The position numbers and the translations under genes were made by a program. Positions 9,413 through 18,718 of a DNA stretch of 64,000 nucleotides are shown here, piece after piece (position 1 is the first letter of the stretch; each line of letters begins with the position of its first letter). The stretch comes from an uncultured Kordiimonas sp. (lineage in GTDB: Bacteria > Pseudomonadota > Alphaproteobacteria > Sphingomonadales > Kordiimonadaceae). A model generated the notes under the pieces. The model was not told the origin of the DNA. It worked only from the letters and a program-made list of their open reading frames with translations, and searched no databases. Location: positions 62,001 through 126,000 of the forward strand of contig CANNEK010000001.1 in the NCBI GenBank assembly GCA_947503625.1. The letters run 5' to 3'.

Positions 9413-9893
9413 GCGCTGCCTGAAGCATGGACAGGGCGTGGAGCACGGTTTTTTCACGTACAGCTTCGCGCCCGATATCACCAAACAGCATGCTTTCTGC
9501 ATGGGGTGCTTGTCCTTGCTCGGCCAGACCAAACCAAACGAGGCCAACGGGTTTTTCAGCACTCCCGCCGCCAGGGCCGGCAACGCCGGTAACGGATATA
9601 GTGATATCGGCAAGGGAATGCGCTAGAGCGCCATAGGCCATTTCCTTTGCCGTGGTGTCAGAAACAGCGCCAAACCGGGTCAGGGTGTCTTCCCGCACGC
9701 CCAGCATTTGCTGCTTGGCTTCGTTCGAATAGGTCACAAAACCACGGTCAACCACATCGGAGGAGCCGGCAATATCGGTAAGCGCACCAGCGATCAGCCC
9801 GCCAGTACAGCTTTCTGCGGTTGCTATTTTGAAGCCTCGAGTGCGTGCCAAATGAAGCACTTGGGTCGCCAGAATTATTTTCTCTTTACTCAT
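9402..9893 (-). CDS. CinA-family nicotinamide-nucleotide amidohydrolase (PncC-like)
   Basis: 163-residue CinA C-terminal-domain protein. The hallmark AESCTGGLIAGALTDIAGSS appears near residue 26, followed by TYSNEAKQQMLGV and the glycine-rich VTGVAGPGGGSAEKPVG. Such stand-alone domains deamidate nicotinamide mononucleotide in pyridine nucleotide salvage. The frame is open further upstream to 9944, but that would overlap the preceding yeiH-like gene; the ATG at 9893 (MSKEK) lies 5 nt after that gene's stop and is the better start. Last gene of the minus-strand ispDF-pgpA-yeiH-pncC run. Confidence 0.92.
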   Translation of the reverse strand: MSKEKIILATQVLHLARTRGFKIATAESCTGGLIAGALTDIAGSSDVVDRGFVTYSNEAKQQMLGVREDTLTRFGAVSDTTAKEMAYGALAHSLADITISVTGVAGPGGGSAEKPVGLVWFGLAEQGQAPHAESMLFGDIGREAVREKTVLHALSMLQAALNA

Positions 9894-9898
9894 GGATG

Positions 9899-10915
9899 TC
9901 AGAGCACCATTTCCATACCAACCAGAATGATAACAGCGAGCCAAACCGTTTCCATAACCATAAGCAGAACAGGTTTGAGGCCAACATTCACCAATTCCTT
10001 CAGATTTGATTTCAAACCGATAGCGGCAATAGCCGTCACCAGCATAAAGCGTGAAGCCGAGACAAACACATCTTTAACTCCAGCTGGAATGTCGACGTAA
10101 CTGTTCAGGGCAACGCAAGCGGCAAAACCGACGAGAAACATCGGGAAAATTGTCGGTCGGGCACCCGCTGTCGTCTGGCTCCTGAAGGCAATGGCAAAAA
10201 CAAACACAACGGGCACCAGAAAGGCGACTCTGATCAGTTTGACCAGTGTTGCCGTGTCCCCAGCAGGTTCCGAAATAGAATATCCAGCGCCGACAACCTG
10301 AGCAACATCATGAATAGTTCCCCCCAGAAACAGGCCAGCCGCTTCTTCTGAATGCGCAAGAGAGCCGCTAATGATTGGATAAATAATCATTGCGATGGTA
10401 GAAAGTGATGTCACGCCGATAACCGCGAAAATCGTATTTTGTTCTTTGTTTTTCCCGTCTGGTAAAACAGCTGATAGTGCAAGTGCGGCGGAAGCACCAC
10501 AAATGGCAACCGCACCGCCCGTTAGGGCACCAAACCGGGACTTGAGCCCCATGAATTTTGACAGGGCCATACCAACAAAAATTGTACTGACGATGCCGAC
10601 AGCCAACAGTGCCAGTGTCTCGATGCCCACCGCCATTACATCCCCAATAGCAATACGCAGCCCCAAAAGCGCCACGCCCGTGCGCAAAACTTCGCATCCG
10701 GCGAAATTTATGCCTGCGACGGCCTGATCGTTTTCATAGAGAAACCTGAGGGCCATGCCCAGCAACAGAGCAAAAAGCATGGTAGGAGCACCGTAATGCT
10801 CCCCTAGGAAACTCGCTGCAAAACCAATGGTAATGGCAACCGCCAACCCGGGAAACAGATTGGCACCAGATGCCTTTAAGGAAGAAAACAATAGAAGGCC
10901 CTTACAAAAAACCAA
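9899..10915 (-). CDS. YeiH-family putative sulfate/anion exporter
   Basis: 338-residue integral membrane protein with about ten hydrophobic segments. Family features are GVALLGLRIAIGDV, TGGAVAICGASAALALSAVLP and GGTIHDVAQVVGAGYSIS, matching the conserved UPF0324/YeiH group. Members are proposed sulfate or sulfonate-related exporters, but substrates are poorly established. The start overlaps the 3' end of pgpA by 14 nt, so translation is probably coupled. An operon with isoprenoid and phospholipid genes says little about the transported substrate. Confidence 0.87.
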   Translation of the reverse strand: MVFCKGLLLFSSLKASGANLFPGLAVAITIGFAASFLGEHYGAPTMLFALLLGMALRFLYENDQAVAGINFAGCEVLRTGVALLGLRIAIGDVMAVGIETLALLAVGIVSTIFVGMALSKFMGLKSRFGALTGGAVAICGASAALALSAVLPDGKNKEQNTIFAVIGVTSLSTIAMIIYPIISGSLAHSEEAAGLFLGGTIHDVAQVVGAGYSISEPAGDTATLVKLIRVAFLVPVVFVFAIAFRSQTTAGARPTIFPMFLVGFAACVALNSYVDIPAGVKDVFVSASRFMLVTAIAAIGLKSNLKELVNVGLKPVLLMVMETVWLAVIILVGMEMVL

Positions 10916-11405
10916 ACATTGCGAGGATTTCTATCCCAAGAATAGCGAAAATGCCAGCAACTATATCATCAACCATTACGCCAAACCCTCCGCTGACTTT
11001 CCTGTCAAGCCAGCCGATAGGCCAGGGTTTGATGATATCAAAAACACGAAACAGAACAAAAGCGGCGATAAACAGGGCATAGCTTGTGTCCATATAATAA
11101 CAGGGCAGTAGCGCCAGCCACATGCCAGCAACTTCATCGATGACAATCTCCGGTGCATCATGCACACCTGTTTGTCGTTCGATTGCATCGATCGACAAGG
11201 TTCCAATAATCGTAACCACAAAAATTGCCGTCGCAAATACAAAGGCGGAGACCCCTGCCGCTATTAACAGATATCCGGTAATAAGGGCGGCAAACGAACC
11301 CCAAGTACCGGGAGCAGGGCGTATCAAGCCCGAACCAAAGAAAACAGCAATCCAGTATGCGGGTGATGCCTTGCGGTCTTGCCAGTTATCAAGCGACTGT
11401 TTCAC
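10902..11405 (-). CDS. pgpA: phosphatidylglycerophosphatase A
   Basis: 167-residue membrane enzyme that dephosphorylates phosphatidylglycerol phosphate. Motifs: FGSGLIRPAPGTWGS near the N-terminus, and APEIVIDEVAGMWLAL with conserved acidic residues, then hydrophobic segments and FRVFDIIKPWPIGWLDRK. The start is GTG at 11405, overlapping the ispDF stop in a GTGA arrangement (11402-11405), which implies translational coupling. Confidence 0.93.
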   Translation of the reverse strand: MKQSLDNWQDRKASPAYWIAVFFGSGLIRPAPGTWGSFAALITGYLLIAAGVSAFVFATAIFVVTIIGTLSIDAIERQTGVHDAPEIVIDEVAGMWLALLPCYYMDTSYALFIAAFVLFRVFDIIKPWPIGWLDRKVSGGFGVMVDDIVAGIFAILGIEILAMFGFL

Positions 11406-12610
11406 AGGCCCCCCTCAGCTTCTGGCAGGCGCACCGTGGCTGTCGCCTGCGCCGCGATGCCTTCACCGCGTCCGGTAAAACCAAGCTTTTCTGTTGTCGT
11501 TGCCTGCACGCTCACGCGGGAGATATCTATTCCGGCGATTTGTGCAATCGTCTCGCGCATGGCTGTGCTATGAGGCCCGATTTTTGGCGCTTCGCAAATG
11601 ATGATAACGGCAAGGTGCGCTATCAAACCGCCTTTTGCATTTACTCTTTCGCACGCATGAGAAAGGAATGCGTTACTGGCCGCGCCGCGCCATGTTTCAT
11701 CAGAAGGGGAAAAATGGGTGCCTATATCGCCGTCGGCAATCGCGGCCAGCACAGCATCCGTAAGAGCGTGCAGCGCAACATCTGCGTCAGAATGGCCTTT
11801 CAGCGACTGATTGTGCGGGATTTTGACGCCGCCCAGCCAAACATGATCACCCGGTTCGAACCTGTGGACATCGTAGCCCGCGCCCACGCGCACATCGGTC
11901 AAGTTCCCTGCAAGCATTCTGTTCGCCTTCATGAAATCATTCGCTGTGGTGATTTTGAAATTGTCGGGGTCACCATTGATGAACTTTATTTTTCCGCCAC
12001 TGGCTTCAAAAAGCGAAGCATCGTCTGTGTAACGATTGTGTGCCGCTGTGCGGTGCGCCTGAAGTATTTCGTTAAATACGAAAACCTGCGGTGTTTGAAC
12101 AGCAAATAGGCTGTCCCGGTCAACGGCCTCGGTATGACCTTCCGCAGATTTTCGCACGAGCGTGTCGACAATATTCAATGCAGGGGTCACTCCCTTGCAT
12201 TTGTCGTCGATTGCCATCGTGAGCTCTTTGATCATGTGCGGCGAGATAAAAGGCCGGGCGGCATCATGAATATGCACAATTAAAGGCGGGTTGTTGCCAA
12301 GCGCCTCAAGGCCGTTCCTCACACTGTCCTGCCTGGTCGCGCCACCAAACACAGGAGCATCAAGACCTTCAAGCCCTGCGACCGACTGCTCGTATACCCC
12401 GGCATCATCGGGATGAATAACCGGAACAATGCGCACACCGGCTTCATGGCCTGAAAAGGCATTCAGGAATGCTTCCACCGTACGACGGATGACCGTTTTG
12501 CCGAAAAGCAGGCGATATTGTTTTGGAATACCGTCACCTGCGCGGCTTCCGCGACCTGCAGCGACCAGAATTACAGCAATCTGACCCTTTTCCGGGGGGG
12601 CTTCAGCCAT
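11402..12610 (-). CDS. ispDF: bifunctional IspD/IspF isoprenoid enzyme
   Basis: Fusion of two MEP-pathway enzymes, 402 residues. Residues 1-235 are IspD (2-C-methyl-D-erythritol 4-phosphate cytidylyltransferase) with LVAAGRGSRAGDGIPKQY and HDAARPF. Residues 240-402 are IspF (MECDP synthase) with the zinc ligands in GYDVHRF (Asp247, His249), LKGHSDADV and the C-terminal TTTEKLGFTGRGEGIAAQA. The fusion is typical of Alphaproteobacteria. First gene of the minus-strand operon; divergent from dusB across 86 nt. Confidence 0.97.
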   Translation of the reverse strand: MAEAPPEKGQIAVILVAAGRGSRAGDGIPKQYRLLFGKTVIRRTVEAFLNAFSGHEAGVRIVPVIHPDDAGVYEQSVAGLEGLDAPVFGGATRQDSVRNGLEALGNNPPLIVHIHDAARPFISPHMIKELTMAIDDKCKGVTPALNIVDTLVRKSAEGHTEAVDRDSLFAVQTPQVFVFNEILQAHRTAAHNRYTDDASLFEASGGKIKFINGDPDNFKITTANDFMKANRMLAGNLTDVRVGAGYDVHRFEPGDHVWLGGVKIPHNQSLKGHSDADVALHALTDAVLAAIADGDIGTHFSPSDETWRGAASNAFLSHACERVNAKGGLIAHLAVIIICEAPKIGPHSTAMRETIAQIAGIDISRVSVQATTTEKLGFTGRGEGIAAQATATVRLPEAEGGL

Positions 12611-12656
12611 GGGAAATCTCTCTATAGATTTTTAGTTTTAGTTCTGGCATAAGCAG

Positions 12657-12673
12657 TGCCTAATTATTAGGCA
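12657..12673. promoter_or_regulatory. 17-bp dyad between ispDF and dusB
   Basis: Perfect inverted repeat TGCCTAA-TTA-TTAGGCA in the 86-nt divergent region, 24 nt before the dusB ATG and 47 nt from the ispDF start. Position and symmetry suggest a dimeric regulator site; the cognate protein is unknown. Confidence 0.4.
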
Positions 12674-12696
12674 GTATCAGTAACACAGGTTGTCCC

Positions 12697-13683
12697 ATGG
12701 CTATTAACATTGGTCCAATTGAAATTAAAGACCCGGTTATCCTGGCCCCCATGTCCGGGGTTACCGACATGCCGTTTCGCAGGTTGGTAAAACGGTTTGG
12801 TGCAGGTCTCGTTGTTTCGGAAATGATTGCATCCGAAGCCATGATCCGGGCAACGGCGCGTAGCCAGAAGATGTCCACCAACTGTGCTGAAGAGTTTCCG
12901 ATGTCTGTGCAGCTCGCAGGCTGCGAGGGTGCAAAGATGGCCGAAGCCGCGAAGCTCAATGAAGACCGCGGGGCTGCAATCATTGATATTAACATGGGCT
13001 GCCCTGTTAAAAAGGTGGTCAATGGCCACGCAGGTTCAAGCCTGATGAGAGACCTAGATCATGCCGGTGAACTCATTCACGCCACCGTCAACGCTGTATC
13101 ACTGCCTGTTACCCTGAAAATGCGCCTCGGCTGGGACGACAATAGTTTCAACGCGCCCGAGCTTGCCAGAATCGCCGAGCAGGCAGGTATCAAGCTGGTC
13201 ACTATTCATGGACGTACGCGTTGCCAGTTCTACAAGGGACATGCGAACTGGAAGAAGGTTGGCGTCGTCAAGCAGGCTGTAGATATACCTGTGATCGTAA
13301 ATGGCGATATCAACGATTTCCCCGATATTGACCAAGCCCTTGCTGACAGCGGTGCCGACGGCATCATGATCGGGCGCGGTACATACGGCAAGCCATGGTT
13401 CGTGGGGCAGGCCATTCATTATCTGCGTACCGGTGAAAAGCTGGCGGACCCTGCACTTGATGTACAGCTGGAAACGCTTTTGGAGCATTATGAAGATATG
13501 CTTCACCATTACGGTATTGAGGCTGCAGTGCGTATCGCCCGCAAACACATCGGCTGGTACACAAAAGGATTGCACGGCTCTGCTGATTTCCGAAACAGCG
13601 TGAACCGCGTTGATGACCCCGAAGTAGTGAAACAATCCATCACAGACTTTTACACGCCGCTGTGTGAACAGTTGGCGGCCTGA
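12697..13683 (+). CDS. dusB: tRNA-dihydrouridine synthase, DusB/NifR3 type
   Basis: 328-residue FMN enzyme that reduces uridines in the tRNA D-loop. Motifs: LAPMSGVTDMPFRRL at the N-terminus, the active-site Cys102 in INMGCPVKKV, VTIHGRTRCQFYKG and the FMN phosphate-binding GADGIMIGRG. It overlaps ntrB (TGATG at 13681), the classic nifR3-ntrB-ntrC arrangement of Alphaproteobacteria in which this gene heads the nitrogen-control operon. Confidence 0.95.
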   Translation: MAINIGPIEIKDPVILAPMSGVTDMPFRRLVKRFGAGLVVSEMIASEAMIRATARSQKMSTNCAEEFPMSVQLAGCEGAKMAEAAKLNEDRGAAIIDINMGCPVKKVVNGHAGSSLMRDLDHAGELIHATVNAVSLPVTLKMRLGWDDNSFNAPELARIAEQAGIKLVTIHGRTRCQFYKGHANWKKVGVVKQAVDIPVIVNGDINDFPDIDQALADSGADGIMIGRGTYGKPWFVGQAIHYLRTGEKLADPALDVQLETLLEHYEDMLHHYGIEAAVRIARKHIGWYTKGLHGSADFRNSVNRVDDPEVVKQSITDFYTPLCEQLAA

Positions 13684-14786
13684 TGTCAGCAACGACAACC
13701 TTGCCATTTGCCTCTGAAGAGGATCAAAAAGTCCTCAGCGGCCTCAGGCAAGGTGTTTTGGCTATTGATGCCGGCAATCATATAACTGCCGTATATGCCC
13801 ATTCGGAGGCTATTCTTGGCCGTAGCCGCGAAAGTCTTGTTGGTGGGCGCCTGGCGGCAATTTTGGGGGTAGGGCGCGCTGCAGAAGACCTTGTCGAGCG
13901 AGCACGAGCCGAAAACACACCCCTCAACAGTTATGATGTCCGTTGTTCTCCACCGCTAGGAGATATCGAACTGGTCGATCTGCATGCCAATCCATTCGAG
14001 GGCGACGGAACAATAATTCTCTCGATATTACCTCGCCGCATTACCGCTTTTCTTGAGAAAAAAGGAGAGATGGACGCCGCGGCTCGTTCTGTGAGCGGGT
14101 TGGCATCAATGTTGGCACACGAAGTTAAAAACCCGCTGTCAGGAATACGCGGTGCTGCGCAGCTGATGGGCAGGGCGCTGGACGACACGCATCTCAGACT
14201 AACAGACCTTATCTGCAAGGAAGTGGACAGGATCAAAGATCTGGTCGATGATCTCGAGAGCTTCAATGCACCGGTAGAAGCCCATATGGAAGCTGTCAAC
14301 ATTCATGAGGTGCTTGACCATGTTCTGAACGTGGCTCAGGCCGGGTTTGCAAGTGACGCTGTTCTGAGGCCAAAGTTTGACCCTTCGCTGCCTGCGGTTG
14401 CGGGGAATTATGACCGATTGGTCCAGGTATTTCTAAATCTGGTAAAAAACGCGGTAGAGGCGGCCGGGAACGAGGCGGATATTACGGTCACAACGGCCTA
14501 CAGGCACGGCATCTGGATAAAAGGGGCTGACGGGAAGCGCATTCGCCTCCCGATCGAAATTGCGGTTTCGGACAACGGCCCGGGTATCCCTGAAAACATC
14601 AAAGGCCATCTATTCGACCCCTTTGTCACCGGACGTTCCGGTGGTACTGGCCTTGGTCTTTCCATGGTTGCACGATATGTCAGCAACTTTGGTGGAACGG
14701 TTACTGCCGATAACCTGCCGCAAGGCGGCGCAATTATCAAAATTCAACTTGCATTGTTTGAGGACCAGAAACATGAGCAGCAGTAA
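13683..14786 (+). CDS. ntrB: nitrogen regulation sensor kinase NtrB
   Basis: Soluble histidine kinase of 367 residues that phosphorylates NtrC in response to nitrogen status relayed by PII. There is a PAS-like region at about 15-125, the phospho-acceptor His146 in MLAHEVKNPLSGIRGAAQL, the N box LNLVKNAVEAA, then DNGPGIP and GTGLGLSMV. No membrane segments. Its start overlaps the dusB stop and its end overlaps ntrC by 14 nt, so the three are translationally coupled. Confidence 0.95.
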   Translation: MSATTTLPFASEEDQKVLSGLRQGVLAIDAGNHITAVYAHSEAILGRSRESLVGGRLAAILGVGRAAEDLVERARAENTPLNSYDVRCSPPLGDIELVDLHANPFEGDGTIILSILPRRITAFLEKKGEMDAAARSVSGLASMLAHEVKNPLSGIRGAAQLMGRALDDTHLRLTDLICKEVDRIKDLVDDLESFNAPVEAHMEAVNIHEVLDHVLNVAQAGFASDAVLRPKFDPSLPAVAGNYDRLVQVFLNLVKNAVEAAGNEADITVTTAYRHGIWIKGADGKRIRLPIEIAVSDNGPGIPENIKGHLFDPFVTGRSGGTGLGLSMVARYVSNFGGTVTADNLPQGGAIIKIQLALFEDQKHEQQ

Positions 14787-16227
14787 AGCAACGATTGTTG
14801 TCGCTGACGATGATCTAGCCATCCGCCTCGTAGTCGGCGAGGCACTGAGGCAGGAAGGCTGGATGGTTATCGAGGCCGAAGATGTACCGGAACTCAGTCG
14901 CCTTGTACGATCCGGTCAGGGCGATGTGGTGATATCTGATGTTTTGATGCCCGGCGGCAGCGGCCTGGAAGCTATGCCCGAGTTGCTAACTGATCGTCCG
15001 GAACTGCCTTTTGTTATCATGAGCGCTCAGAATACCCTGTCTACCGCTATGGATGCGACAGCAAACGGCGCATTTGAATATCTACCAAAACCTTTTGATA
15101 TTGATGAGTTAGTGAGTGTTGTTAAGAAAGCACTCAAGAAAGCTTCCACCCCCAATGTAGAAAGAAAAGAACCAGATCAGAACTTGCTGATCGGGCGATC
15201 TTCGGCCATGCAGGAGATATACCGCGCTATGGCGCGTGTTGTTCAAACCGAACTGACGGTTCTGATCAATGGTGAAAGTGGTACCGGTAAGGAATTGGTT
15301 GCGCGTGCCTTGCACGAACATGGGCCACGCCGCGATAACCCCTTTGTTCCAGTCAATATGGCGGCGATCCCAAAGGAGTTGATAGAAAGTGAGCTTTTTG
15401 GTCACGAGCGCGGCGCCTTTACTGGCGCGGAAACCAGAACACTTGGCAGATTTGGCGAGGCAAAGGGCGGTACCCTGTTTCTCGACGAAATCGGCGACAT
15501 GCCGCTTGAAGCGCAAACACGGCTATTGCGAGTGCTGCAGGAAGGCGAATATCGTACTGTAGGCGGGCAGACCAGCATACGAACCAATGTGCGTATCATT
15601 GCTGCAACCAATAAAAACCTTAAGTCAATGGTAGCGTCAGGCGATTTTCGCGAAGATTTGTACTTCAGACTGAATGTTGTGCCGCTTGCAATCCCCCCTT
15701 TAAGGGAGCGCACCGAAGATATTCCTGACCTTGCGGAACATTTTCTGGAAAAGGTCACAGAGTCCGGCTTGCCTTTCAAAACACTGACGGCTGGCGCCAA
15801 GAAGGTTCTGCAGTCTTTTGACTGGCCGGGCAATGTCAGAGAGCTGGAAAACCTGATCCGCAGGTTGTGTGCGTTGCATCCAGGCAATCAGATTAATGGT
15901 GCGGCGATCAAGGCCGAATTTGACCGGTCCACATCAGATCTCGCAGGTGGTCCCATGAGCATTATGGCCAACGTAACCGGTGGCAATCTCTCGCAGACGG
16001 TCCGGATGCACCTGGATCAATATTTTGATTTTCATGAAGACGGCCTGCCACCACCTGGCTTGCATTCACGAATTCTCCGGGAAATTGAACGGCCGCTTAT
16101 TCAGAAGGTACTGACTGTAACCAAGGGTAATCAGGTGAAAGCCGCCGATTTACTGGGCCTGAATCGCAACACATTGCGCAAAAAGATAAAAGAACTGGAG
16201 ATCAATATGCCTCCAAAAACCTCATGA
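14773..16227 (+). CDS. ntrC: nitrogen regulation response regulator NtrC
   Basis: 484 residues from ATG 14773, the start that gives a receiver domain at the very N-terminus (the frame is open further upstream inside ntrB). Receiver with phospho-acceptor Asp56, sigma54 AAA+ domain with Walker A GESGTGKE (167-174) and an intact GAFTGA loop (214-219), and a C-terminal Fis-type helix-turn-helix (AADLLGLNRNTLRKKIKEL). It activates sigma54 promoters for nitrogen assimilation. Confidence 0.96.
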   Translation: MSSSKATIVVADDDLAIRLVVGEALRQEGWMVIEAEDVPELSRLVRSGQGDVVISDVLMPGGSGLEAMPELLTDRPELPFVIMSAQNTLSTAMDATANGAFEYLPKPFDIDELVSVVKKALKKASTPNVERKEPDQNLLIGRSSAMQEIYRAMARVVQTELTVLINGESGTGKELVARALHEHGPRRDNPFVPVNMAAIPKELIESELFGHERGAFTGAETRTLGRFGEAKGGTLFLDEIGDMPLEAQTRLLRVLQEGEYRTVGGQTSIRTNVRIIAATNKNLKSMVASGDFREDLYFRLNVVPLAIPPLRERTEDIPDLAEHFLEKVTESGLPFKTLTAGAKKVLQSFDWPGNVRELENLIRRLCALHPGNQINGAAIKAEFDRSTSDLAGGPMSIMANVTGGNLSQTVRMHLDQYFDFHEDGLPPPGLHSRILREIERPLIQKVLTVTKGNQVKAADLLGLNRNTLRKKIKELEINMPPKTS

Positions 16228-16349
16228 GACTGGTATGGCGTATTTTTAACGTTTGTTTTCCTTATTACTTTCAGCCTGTTACAAATTTCGCCACAATTTC
16301 CTTGTGATATATCTAGAACAAATGTGGCATTTATGCATCATGAGTTTCT

Positions 16350-18692
16350 ATGAGCACCATTAAGCGCAAAGAACGCCATAATGTAATGGCAGCATCTCCT
16401 AAATTGCCAAACCGGCGGTTGGCTAAATTTGCGCTTTGGGCCAGACGGCTAAACCTGATGGGCCGGCTTGAAGTTGTGCTGGCAGTTCTTGCGGTTGCCT
16501 CGGCGATTGCGACCTATATTACGATGTCGCAAAAATCGGCACCAACCGAGGTGACATCCGGCCAGACCATGCGGGTTTTACTTGCGTTAAACCTGGCTCT
16601 TCTTCTGGCACTTGGTGTGGTAATTGGCCGCTGGTTTGTGCGCATCTGGTCTGCGCGAAAAGGCATGAAAGCCGGATCACGACTGCAAGCCAGGGTAACA
16701 GGCTTTTTTATCGGCATTGCAATTGTTCCGCCTATTATCATGACGGTGTTTTCCGCCCTGTTTCTGGAGTTCGGAATTCAGTCCTGGTTCAGCGAGAAAA
16801 TTCGATTTGCCCTCAATAACTCGCTGGAAGTTGCAGAGACCTACATGATTGAGCATCGGGTCAACATCGAAAAAGACATGCTCAAAATCGCCTTTGCTTA
16901 CAATCAATTGAACTTTGCCCAGCAACGGGACCAGATCACGCTACAGCGCGTAGCCGAAACAGCCCTGAGTACAAGATTGTTGTCTGAAGTTGTGATTATC
17001 GAACAACCAAACGGCGAAGAAGGCTCTATTCTGGCCGGAGCGAACGATGGCTTGTCATTCAGTACGCCCCGGATAGAAACCACATTGTTGACGCGGGCAT
17101 CTACCGGCGAAACAGTGATTGCAACAAGCACTGACAGCAATAATGTTTCGGGTTTGATCAGGCTATCGTCATTTTTCAGACCTACTTACCTGTATGTATC
17201 ACGTGACTTGAGCCCTCAAGTGCTTGGTTATCTGTCAGCAACACGCTCTGCTGTTGCCGATTATGAGAACCTTGAAGGACAGCGCAGCGACATCCAGCTT
17301 CAGTTTAACGTGGTGTTCATTATCGTCGCCTTGTTGATCCTGTTGGCGGCGATATGGATCGGACTTTGGTTTTCCAGCAAACTTGTCAATCCCTTATCCA
17401 ACCTTGTGGATGCTGCTGAAAGAGTTGGACAGGGCGATTTACAGGCGCGGGTACCGACGGTGCCGTCCAGTGACGAAGTCGGAACCCTAAGTCGGGCTTT
17501 TAACCGGATGACAGATCAGTTGGCCAAGCATCAGGATGCGCTGATCGAGGCAAACAACGAGCTGGATGAACGCCGCCGGTTCCTCGAAGAGGTACTGGAA
17601 GGTGTGTCGGCCGGTGTGCTGGGACTGACGCTGGACCGCAGCGTGTTCCTGCCAAATCGCTCTGCTCTCAACCTGCTGGGACTTGCTCCTGAAGACCTTA
17701 TGGGCAGGGAACTCACTGAAGTAGTGCCTGACTTCAATGATATTATCGCGCAAAGCGAGCAGTCTGAAAAAGGCGAGGCCAAAGGTGAAGTCCAGATTGA
17801 AATGCAGGGCGATGTCAGAACCCTTATGGTTCGGGTGTTTGCCGAGAGGCAGGACACTGGTGAAATCGGTGGCTATGTGGTCACGTTTGACGACCTTACT
17901 GAACAATTGGCTGACCAGCGTACTGCAGCATGGGCTGATGTTGCGCGTCGGATCGCACACGAGATTAAAAACCCGCTGACACCCATTCAACTGTCTGCGG
18001 AACGTCTGAAACGGAAATACCTGAAAGAAATCCAGTCCGACAAAGAAATCTTTGCACAGTGCACCGACACGATCATCCGCCAGGTGGGTGACTTACGCCG
18101 AATGGTTGATGAATTTTCGTCTTTCTCGCGAATGCCTGCACCGATTTACCGAACGACAGATATCGCAGATGTTGCGCGACAAGCCATGTTTCTTAGGGAG
18201 GTGGCAACCCCTGACATTCAGTTCACGACCGATATCAGTGGGCAGCTCAGGTCCATCAAGTGTGATGATCGGTTGCTCGGTCAGGCACTTACAAACGTCT
18301 TGAAGAATGCATCTGAAGCGGTAGAGGCGCGTGTTGAAAAAGACCGGGCACAGGGTTTGGAGACTATTGAATCAGGCTTTGTGCGGCTGAACCTGTCTCA
18401 AACTGAAGATAGAACAATCATTACAATCGAAGATAATGGCCTTGGCCTGCCGGCAAACCAAAAAGACAGGCTGATGGAACCTTACGTTACAACCAGGTCA
18501 AAGGGAACCGGACTTGGCCTCGCGATTGTGCGCAGAATTATGGAAGAACACGGCGGGTCTGCCCGGCTTGTCGACAGAAACCCGACCGGCGCTAGAGCGA
18601 TTTTGACATTCTCTCATATGGCACTTGAAAAACGTGCGGAGCAATCCGAACATGAAAATGATACTGACGGCCATCCGGCTGCTGCTGAATAA
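16350..18692 (+). CDS. ntrY: nitrogen/redox sensor kinase NtrY
   Basis: 780-residue membrane histidine kinase, normal for NtrY. About three N-terminal membrane segments lie between residues 38 and 140, an extracytoplasmic stretch (about 140-310) and a further membrane helix (VVFIIVALLILLAAIWIGL) precede HAMP, then PAS (about 415-520), phospho-acceptor His537 in RIAHEIKNPLTPIQLSAERL, and an ATPase domain with GTGLGLAIV. The second Met at 16386 is an alternative start. Partner NtrX is 26 nt downstream. NtrYX affects nitrogen, redox or envelope control in Alphaproteobacteria. Confidence 0.95.
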   Translation: MSTIKRKERHNVMAASPKLPNRRLAKFALWARRLNLMGRLEVVLAVLAVASAIATYITMSQKSAPTEVTSGQTMRVLLALNLALLLALGVVIGRWFVRIWSARKGMKAGSRLQARVTGFFIGIAIVPPIIMTVFSALFLEFGIQSWFSEKIRFALNNSLEVAETYMIEHRVNIEKDMLKIAFAYNQLNFAQQRDQITLQRVAETALSTRLLSEVVIIEQPNGEEGSILAGANDGLSFSTPRIETTLLTRASTGETVIATSTDSNNVSGLIRLSSFFRPTYLYVSRDLSPQVLGYLSATRSAVADYENLEGQRSDIQLQFNVVFIIVALLILLAAIWIGLWFSSKLVNPLSNLVDAAERVGQGDLQARVPTVPSSDEVGTLSRAFNRMTDQLAKHQDALIEANNELDERRRFLEEVLEGVSAGVLGLTLDRSVFLPNRSALNLLGLAPEDLMGRELTEVVPDFNDIIAQSEQSEKGEAKGEVQIEMQGDVRTLMVRVFAERQDTGEIGGYVVTFDDLTEQLADQRTAAWADVARRIAHEIKNPLTPIQLSAERLKRKYLKEIQSDKEIFAQCTDTIIRQVGDLRRMVDEFSSFSRMPAPIYRTTDIADVARQAMFLREVATPDIQFTTDISGQLRSIKCDDRLLGQALTNVLKNASEAVEARVEKDRAQGLETIESGFVRLNLSQTEDRTIITIEDNGLGLPANQKDRLMEPYVTTRSKGTGLGLAIVRRIMEEHGGSARLVDRNPTGARAILTFSHMALEKRAEQSEHENDTDGHPAAAE

Positions 18693-18718
18693 CCAAATAT
18701 ATAAGGAAATTGCCACTT

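Noticed and set aside
11357-12109. Plus-strand 250-codon open frame
   Set aside because: It is antisense to ispDF, whose two domains show clear catalytic motifs; the plus frame has no recognisable family.
16330-16349. TGGCA...TGC stretch as a sigma54 promoter of ntrY
   Set aside because: The distance between GG and GC is about 7 nt instead of 10, so it does not fit the -24/-12 spacing.
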